Part shown: one piece after another, positions 6,694 to 11,035 of the stretch
Numbering within the stretch: the first letter of the stretch is position 1
Layout of the letters: every line of letters starts with the position of its first letter
Assembly: GCA_046263255.1 (NCBI GenBank)
Contig: JBHELD010000023.1
Location: 1-11,035 of the forward strand
Length of the DNA stretch: 11,035 bases
Reading direction: 5' to 3'
Source: JALZEG01 sp046263255
GTDB lineage: Bacteria; Actinomycetota; CADDZG01; WHSQ01
Program-made: the position numbers and the translations under genes
Notes under the pieces: generated by a model
Databases searched by the model: none
Seen by the model: only the letters and a program-made list of their open reading frames with translations
Told to the model about the DNA's origin: nothing

Positions 6694-7538
6694 CCGGCCG
6701 GAGGCCCCGCCGAGGCCGTACGCGCGGGGCGGGCGTCCCAGACCCCGTCGAGGAAGTCGGCGATGCGGTCGGAGAGCCTGTTGGGCGGGAAGCGGAGCTC
6801 GAAGAACGAGCGCGCCGGGACGAGCTCCGAGTTCGGCAGCTCGCGGTGCAGCGCGGAGGCGTCGGAGAACGGGTGGAGGATGTCGTGGGGGTGCCCCACG
6901 ATCAGAGCCGGCACGTCGATCCTCTCGCGTTCCGTCGGGTGCGGCGCGAGCCGACCGGTCAAGAGGCCGTGGAGCACGGCGGCGGACGGAACGGGGTCGC
7001 GCGACAGCGTGTCCAGGACGACGTCCCAGTACACGTGGAGGCCGCGGGGGACGCGCCGCATCGCCCGCGCCATCAGCGAGAACGCGCCGGAGGCCTCCGC
7101 GTACGCGATCGTCAGCGGCAGGAAGATCGCCGCAGCCGCGGGGGCCGCGCGCTCGAGCACCGGCATCTCGACGAACAGCGCCCGGGTGCGCTCGGGCGCG
7201 TGCACCGCGACCTCGACCGTGACGTTCGCGCCCAGCGACGTCCCCGCGATCACGGCTTCGGGCACGTCGAGGTGGTCGAGCAGCGCGACGACCTGGCGCG
7301 CGTAGATCTCCATCGAGTGGTAGCGCGAGTGGGGGGGCTGGTCGCTCTCGCCGTGGCCCAGCAGGTCGACCAGGATCACACGGTTGCCGCGCTCTGCCAG
7401 CGCGTCTGCGAGCGGGTAGTTGTGCTTGCGCGGCAGCAGGAGCCCGTGGATCAGGACGATCGGCCGTTCGGCGGCGCCGTGCCTGCGGCCCCGCTGCTCG
7501 AAGACGATGCGGAACCCGTCGAAGTGGAACGAGGCCAC
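6690..7538 (-). CDS. Alpha/beta hydrolase fold protein, catalytic His not found
   Basis: A 282 aa alpha/beta hydrolase of unknown substrate. The oxyanion strand PIVLIHGLLLP is at 26-36, GHGES at 61-65, and the nucleophile elbow GTSLG at 99-103 puts the serine at 101. A hydrophobic cap region spans about 130-190. Asp219 in VGHPHDIL is the likely acid. Family members then carry a GH before the last helix, but the matching stretch here is ARSFFELRFPPNRLSDRIADFL, with no histidine; Glu247 sits near the expected place. The triad therefore looks incomplete, so the protein may be inactive as a classical hydrolase or use another base. Start is GTG at 7538, 10 bp after the ligase stop, with only a weak GAGGG far upstream. 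The stop overlaps the zwf start. Esterase, lipase-like or thioesterase roles are possible but unproven. Confidence 0.85.
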   Translation of the reverse strand: MASFHFDGFRIVFEQRGRRHGAAERPIVLIHGLLLPRKHNYPLADALAERGNRVILVDLLGHGESDQPPHSRYHSMEIYARQVVALLDHLDVPEAVIAGTSLGANVTVEVAVHAPERTRALFVEMPVLERAAPAAAAIFLPLTIAYAEASGAFSLMARAMRRVPRGLHVYWDVVLDTLSRDPVPSAAVLHGLLTGRLAPHPTERERIDVPALIVGHPHDILHPFSDASALHRELPNSELVPARSFFELRFPPNRLSDRIADFLDGVWDARPARTASAGPPAG

Positions 7539-7548
7539 GGCGGCCGCT

Positions 7549-9201
7549 CTAACCCTCGCGGTCCCGGAGCTCCGCCACGAGCTCGCGCTTCAGGACCTTG
7601 CCCGTCGAGGTCCGCGGCAGCTCGTCCACCACCTCGATGCGCCGGGGGACCTTGTAGGACGCGAGCTCGGCCTTGCACGCCTTCTCGACGTCCTCCGGGG
7701 ACACGTTCCCTACGACGAACGCGACCAATACCTGCCCGTACTCCTCGTCCTCGAGCCCGAACACCGTGACCTCGTCCACGCCCGGGACGTCCTCGACGAC
7801 CTGCTCGACCTCGATCGGATAGACGTTCTCGCCGCCGACCACGACCATCTCGTCGGTCCGCGCCTCCACGTAGAGGTATCCCTCCTCGTCGAGGCGGCCG
7901 AGGTCGCCGATCGACATGTAGCCCTCGCGCTCCGCCTTCTTCTCTCCCGAGGTGTAGCCCTCGAACAGCACCTCGCTCTTCACGTAGAGCTCGCCCGTCT
8001 CGCCGGGCGGCAGCCGCCTCCCGTCGGCCGAGAAGACCGCGACCTCGATCCCTTCGACGGGCTTCCCCACGGTCTTCGGCCGCGTCCGCATGTCCTCCGG
8101 CGCGGCGACGGCGACCCACCCGATCTCGGTCGAACCGTACAGGTCGTAGAGGACGTCGCCGAACAGCTCGATCGCCGCGCGCCGCAGGTCCTCGGAGAGC
8201 ACCGAGCCGCTCGCCATCACGATCCGCAGCGACGACAGGTCGTAGCGCTTCTTCACCTCGTCGTCGAGCGAGACCATGCGCCGCATCATCACGGGGACGA
8301 ACGACGCGGACGTGGCGCGGTGCTCGTCGATCAGCCGGAGCGAGTCCTCCGGGTCGAACTTCTCGGGGAGGACCAGCGTCGCGCCGAGGACGGTCGCGAA
8401 CGTGAACGTCGCGAGACCGAACGAGTGGAACAGCGGCGCGGGGCAGTAGACGACGTCGTCGCGCCGGTACGGCACGACCCCGAGCAGGTTCGCCAGCGAG
8501 GAGATGCCGGCGGCGGACGCGTTGCGCGCGGCCCCCTTCGGCGTCCCGGTCGTCCCGGAGGTGTGGATGATCACCTTCGGCGAGCCCCGCTCGCGCGTGA
8601 AGGGCGACGGCGGCGAGGGCGGCTGACGTCCGAGCTCCTGGGTGTACGGGTCGGACCCCTCGAGCGCGTCCGCCTCGTTGCCGACGTACAGCAGCTGCAG
8701 GCCCGGCGGCGCGCACTCCCTCACCTGCTCCGCGTGGGCGGTGTCGTAGACGAGGAGCTTCGGCGCCGCGCCGCGCAGCGTCGCCTTCAGCTCCTTCGGC
8801 TTCGCCCACGTGTTGAGCGGGCACACGACGACGCCGAGCTTCTGCGTCCCGAGCGCGAGCTCGACCATCTCGCGGCCGTTGCGGAGCAGCAGCGCGACGC
8901 GGTCTCTCGGACCGATCCCGCGCGCCTCGAGGAGATGCGCGGCCTGGTTCGCGCGCCGGTCGACCTCGCGCCACGTCAGCATGCCGTCGCGGTCGTGGAG
9001 CGCGGGCTTGTCCCCGACGGCGATCGAGTGCATCTGCGACGTGATACCCAGCGAGGGGCCGCGCATCAAGAGCCACGGGAGGGCGTATCCGAGCCCCACG
9101 AGGTTGCGAGGGTCGACCGCGTTCGCCTGCTTCAGCCGCGCGAGGTTCCGGGGCCGGGCGAACTGGCTGATCTGCCGGAGGCCGTCGGCGAGTGCTCCCA
9201 T
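7549..9201 (-). CDS. AMP-dependent acyl-CoA synthetase/ligase (ANL superfamily)
   Basis: Activates a carboxylic acid as an acyl adenylate and transfers it to CoA. The 550 aa product carries the ANL core motifs in order. The phosphate-binding loop IIHTSGTTGTPKG is at 211-223. YDLYGSTEIG lies at 352-361. The adenosine-binding SIGDLGRLDEEGYLYV starts at 430, and the hinge and GGENVYPIEVE are at 445-466. ELPRTSTGKVLKREL is at 527-541 with catalytic Lys535. A Pro-rich linker (GRQPPSPPSP, 191-200) precedes the P-loop. A medium- or long-chain fatty acid is the likely substrate class, but motifs do not settle chain length. ATG at 9201 is the chosen start; the frame stays open to 9300 without homology-like sequence. 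Ribosome site is weak. It is the first gene of an operon with the hydrolase, zwf and pgl. Confidence 0.92.
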   Translation of the reverse strand: MGALADGLRQISQFARPRNLARLKQANAVDPRNLVGLGYALPWLLMRGPSLGITSQMHSIAVGDKPALHDRDGMLTWREVDRRANQAAHLLEARGIGPRDRVALLLRNGREMVELALGTQKLGVVVCPLNTWAKPKELKATLRGAAPKLLVYDTAHAEQVRECAPPGLQLLYVGNEADALEGSDPYTQELGRQPPSPPSPFTRERGSPKVIIHTSGTTGTPKGAARNASAAGISSLANLLGVVPYRRDDVVYCPAPLFHSFGLATFTFATVLGATLVLPEKFDPEDSLRLIDEHRATSASFVPVMMRRMVSLDDEVKKRYDLSSLRIVMASGSVLSEDLRRAAIELFGDVLYDLYGSTEIGWVAVAAPEDMRTRPKTVGKPVEGIEVAVFSADGRRLPPGETGELYVKSEVLFEGYTSGEKKAEREGYMSIGDLGRLDEEGYLYVEARTDEMVVVGGENVYPIEVEQVVEDVPGVDEVTVFGLEDEEYGQVLVAFVVGNVSPEDVEKACKAELASYKVPRRIEVVDELPRTSTGKVLKRELVAELRDREG

Positions 9202-9347
9202 TGGTTGCCAGCGTATTACCCGCCCGGGGGCCTCGGGCCGGTGTGCTATATGGCATGAGCGGAAGGCGCTGTGGCCGCGGTCACCCGTTAGGTGCCTCAC
9301 GATGTGCCAGAGTCAACCCCGCGTTGCAACCCCGACTCAGGAGAGAC
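9202..9347. promoter_or_regulatory. Divergent intergenic region holding promoters for both flanking genes
   Basis: The ligase operon (-) and the membrane protein gene (+) start on either side, so promoters for both must lie in or near these 146 bp. Weak candidates: TATATG at 9247-9252 (+), its overlapping minus-strand TATAGC (9251-9246), and minus-strand TAATAC (9218-9213), which would give a nearly leaderless ligase mRNA. None has a convincing -35 at normal spacing. The plus-strand leader contains a direct repeat of CAACCCCG (9314-9321, 9327-9334), an 8 bp palindrome GTTGCAAC (9323-9330), and GAGTC/GACTC arms (9310-9314, 9334-9338) just before the ribosome site. No gene is visible inside. 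Confidence 0.4.
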
Positions 9348-10682
9348 ATGTCGGCCGGCGACCGCGTCGATTGGGACCAAGGCCTCGCCATCGCGCAACT
9401 TCTGTTGAGCCCGCGGGCCTGGGCGTTCCGGCGGGTCGAGTCGATCGAGTTCGTCGACGTACAGACCGTCCGTCGTCGCGTGAGCCTCGACTTCGACGTC
9501 GCGGCAGCGCCCGGGCTCGTCCATCTGCGCAAGGTCGTCCCGTTTGCGCTTCTAGCGCGGGAGACGCCGGTGAAGTTCGACCTTTTCGACGGGACCGGCG
9601 CCCGAACTTCCCTCCTCACCTCAGCTCAGAGCAGAGCGGCGACATACTGGGCGCTCGCCGCCCTCGCTCGCCGCGTGCTTCGGGTGACGCCCCGCCCCGG
9701 CACCCTGGATGGTCTGAGAGCGCTCGCCTTCGCGAGCGATCGCGCGGTGGCCGAAAGCCTCGTCGTCGACTTCGAGACGGCCACCGTCGCCGATCCCGAA
9801 TGGGCCGCGCTGCTCGAAGACGAGGACTTCGGACGGTGGATCTACACGCTTGTCGACAGCTTCATCCTGTTCGCACCCGTGACGCCGGGACGCCGGATTC
9901 TGAAGTTCACGTACCTCACACAGGTGGAGCGTGCTCGCGGTATGCGCGCCCGCATCGTCAGAGTTCTCGGATCTTTCGGCTGGCTCCCGATCAGGTACGT
10001 CTTTCCGACACCTGCTCTTGGCGAGACCGCCAGCTACCACCTGGAGGTGGCAGCACCGGACGGTCTCTCGCTGGTCGCCGCCGACCTGTGGGTTCATCCT
10101 TCCGAGCCGGAGTACGAGCTGCCGCTGGTGAAGCCGGTGCCGGGGTTCCGAACGATCGCGCACTTCTACGTGGCTGGAGGCGAATCCGAGGATCGAGGAG
10201 TGGCGCTTTTGACCGTCGGTGCACCCGCGCGCAGCCTCGTCACGGTCTCGGCAGCAGCGTGCCTGCTCGTTGCGGTCCTCCTGTCGATCGTCGCGGCCGT
10301 CCCGCTGGAAGGGTTGGTTGACCTGGGTGATGCGACGTCCATCTTCCTCGCGTTCCCCGGGTTGCTGGCGCTTGCCGCCATTCGCACAGGTGAGCATCCT
10401 GTGCTCCGCTACGTCCTCTCCGGACTGCGTGCGATCGTCATCGTGTGTGGGGTGGCGACGCTCGTCGCGGCCCTTCAGATCGCGATTGGTTTGACCGAAA
10501 CTTGTCTTCATGAGGACCTCGCCCGGTGGGTAGGAACCTCGCTCTGTGTGAGGCCGTCAATCGGGTGGTGGGCGATCGTCGCGTGGGCGTGCACGGCCCT
10601 GCTCGTTCCTCCGTTCGTCAGCGCGGTAGCAGGCCGCAGCCTCGCGAGGTACTTCCGTCCGTTCGGCAGACGAACGGAATAG
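9348..10682 (+). CDS. Uncharacterised protein: about 300 aa soluble N-terminal region plus four membrane segments
   Basis: I do not recognise a named family with certainty. The 444 aa product has a long N-terminal region without a signal peptide, rich in alternating beta-like stretches such as VRRRVSLDFDV (41-51), VKFDLFDGTG (75-84) and YHLEVAAPDG (230-239). Hydrophobic segments follow at about 297-319, 331-346, 356-382 and 404-428, with a basic tail RSLARYFRPFGRR. This suggests a large cytoplasmic domain anchored by a four-helix C-terminal bundle. The wording of the N-terminal half resembles proteins I have seen annotated as hypothetical in other actinobacteria, but that is from memory. ATG at 9348 is chosen because AGGAG lies 4 bases upstream; an in-frame opening to 9192 looks non-coding. 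GC content is visibly lower than in the genes to the left. A second plus-strand gene follows. Confidence 0.8.
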   Translation: MSAGDRVDWDQGLAIAQLLLSPRAWAFRRVESIEFVDVQTVRRRVSLDFDVAAAPGLVHLRKVVPFALLARETPVKFDLFDGTGARTSLLTSAQSRAATYWALAALARRVLRVTPRPGTLDGLRALAFASDRAVAESLVVDFETATVADPEWAALLEDEDFGRWIYTLVDSFILFAPVTPGRRILKFTYLTQVERARGMRARIVRVLGSFGWLPIRYVFPTPALGETASYHLEVAAPDGLSLVAADLWVHPSEPEYELPLVKPVPGFRTIAHFYVAGGESEDRGVALLTVGAPARSLVTVSAAACLLVAVLLSIVAAVPLEGLVDLGDATSIFLAFPGLLALAAIRTGEHPVLRYVLSGLRAIVIVCGVATLVAALQIAIGLTETCLHEDLARWVGTSLCVRPSIGWWAIVAWACTALLVPPFVSAVAGRSLARYFRPFGRRTE

Positions 10683-10725
10683 CATGGACCGACGTCGAGG
10701 CGCGAAGAGGCGAGGAGCATGCGGA

Positions 10726-11035
10726 ATGGCCGTCACCAATCGTCCTGCTATAGGCGAGCTGAGGAACGAGTTGCGCTCGGTCGCGCGCCAGCTGAGGGCT
10801 GCGCGGGCCTCGTTGAACCTGGGGCCGATCTCGTTGACGAAGGCTCAGAAGCACCCCGACATCTTCGCCAGCGCAGTCGCCGCTCTCAAGGAGGCGCCGG
10901 ATCCCTCGCGGCCCAGTACGGACCTGGCGCAACTGCTTGCAGCTCTCGAGACGTCACGGAAGAAGACGAAGCCCGGGTACGTCATTCCTTCGGCTGAGGG
11001 GAACTGGGTCACGCGGCCGCCCCGGCCTTGCGGAA
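10726..11035 (+). CDS. Unknown protein, 5' part only (runs off the window)
   Basis: An open frame of 103 codons continues past the end. It begins MAVTNRPAIGELRNELRSVA, with a charged helix-like stretch to about residue 30, a Pro-containing middle, and a basic segment SRKKTKPGYVIP near 85-96. There is no signal peptide and no domain I recognise. GAGGAG at 10712-10717, 8 bases upstream, supports ATG 10726. An in-frame ATG at 10684, 1 bp after the previous stop, is an alternative that would add an Arg-rich 14 aa leader but lacks a ribosome site. A competing frame (10719-10997) is rejected because its composition is poor. The 43 bp spacing suggests co-transcription with the membrane protein. Confidence 0.6.
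   Translation, partial: MAVTNRPAIGELRNELRSVARQLRAARASLNLGPISLTKAQKHPDIFASAVAALKEAPDPSRPSTDLAQLLAALETSRKKTKPGYVIPSAEGNWVTRPPRPCG

Noticed and set aside
4825..7305. An 826-codon plus-strand open frame
   Set aside because: It is antisense to pgl, zwf and the hydrolase, and the translation shows no domain, only charged repeats caused by GC bias.
7420..9258. Long open frames on both strands overlapping the AMP ligase
   Set aside because: The 7549-9201 frame carries every ANL core motif in order; the others are shadows without motifs.
9202..9300. Upstream extension of the ligase to 9300
   Set aside because: The extra residues do not resemble an ANL N-terminus and occupy the divergent promoter region; ATG 9201 gives a normal length.
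9621..10511. A 296-codon minus-strand frame inside the membrane protein gene
   Set aside because: It is antisense to a frame with a good ribosome site and clear membrane helices; its product is Arg/Asp/Gln-rich without hydrophobic core.
10719..10997. Alternative 92-codon plus-strand frame near the right end
   Set aside because: It overlaps the 10726 frame out of phase. That frame has better ribosome spacing, plausible residue composition and high third-position GC, and stays open to the window end.

Overview
This 11 kb window is GC-rich, in the low 70s percent by hand sampling up to about 9.2 kb and nearer the mid 60s after that. It reads as a chromosomal piece of a high-GC actinobacterium. 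Three things support this: a GlnR-type nitrogen operator (an actinobacterial regulator) upstream of an amtB-glnK-glnD operon, GTG starts, and strong GC bias at third codon positions. The class Thermoleophilia is a plausible home, but I cannot prove that from the sequence.

Layout. Positions 1-230 (+) hold the 3' end of an amidase-signature protein. It converges with a minus-strand operon, and the 56 bp junction carries a 31 bp perfect tandem repeat with hairpin potential. Positions 287-4356 (-) are the nitrogen operon: amtB (ammonium channel), glnK (PII protein) and glnD (PII-modifying enzyme), spaced by 0 and 2 bp. Its 211 bp upstream region contains four GlnR half-sites spaced exactly 11 bp apart, two inverted repeats and a hairpin after the preceding gene. 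Positions 4568-9201 (-) form a second tightly packed operon: acyl-CoA synthetase-like AMP ligase, alpha/beta hydrolase, zwf and pgl, with a 10 bp gap and then two 4 bp ATGA overlaps. Positions 9202-9347 are a divergent intergenic region. From 9348 (+) lie an uncharacterised 444 aa protein with four C-terminal membrane segments and the 5' part of an unknown second gene that runs off the window.

How the genes work together. Under nitrogen limitation GlnR would switch on amtB-glnK-glnD. AmtB conducts ammonium, GlnK gates AmtB through its T-loop, and GlnD modifies GlnK at Tyr51 according to nitrogen status. Zwf and Pgl are the first two steps of the oxidative pentose phosphate pathway and supply NADPH. 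Their operon partners suggest a link to acyl or lipid metabolism, but this is inference. The hydrolase appears to lack its catalytic histidine.

Most of the window is well-understood housekeeping DNA. The least explained parts are the plus-strand pair after 9.3 kb, the hydrolase with a broken triad, and the tandem repeat at the convergent junction. I found no RNA genes, CRISPR array, insertion sequence or phage attachment site.
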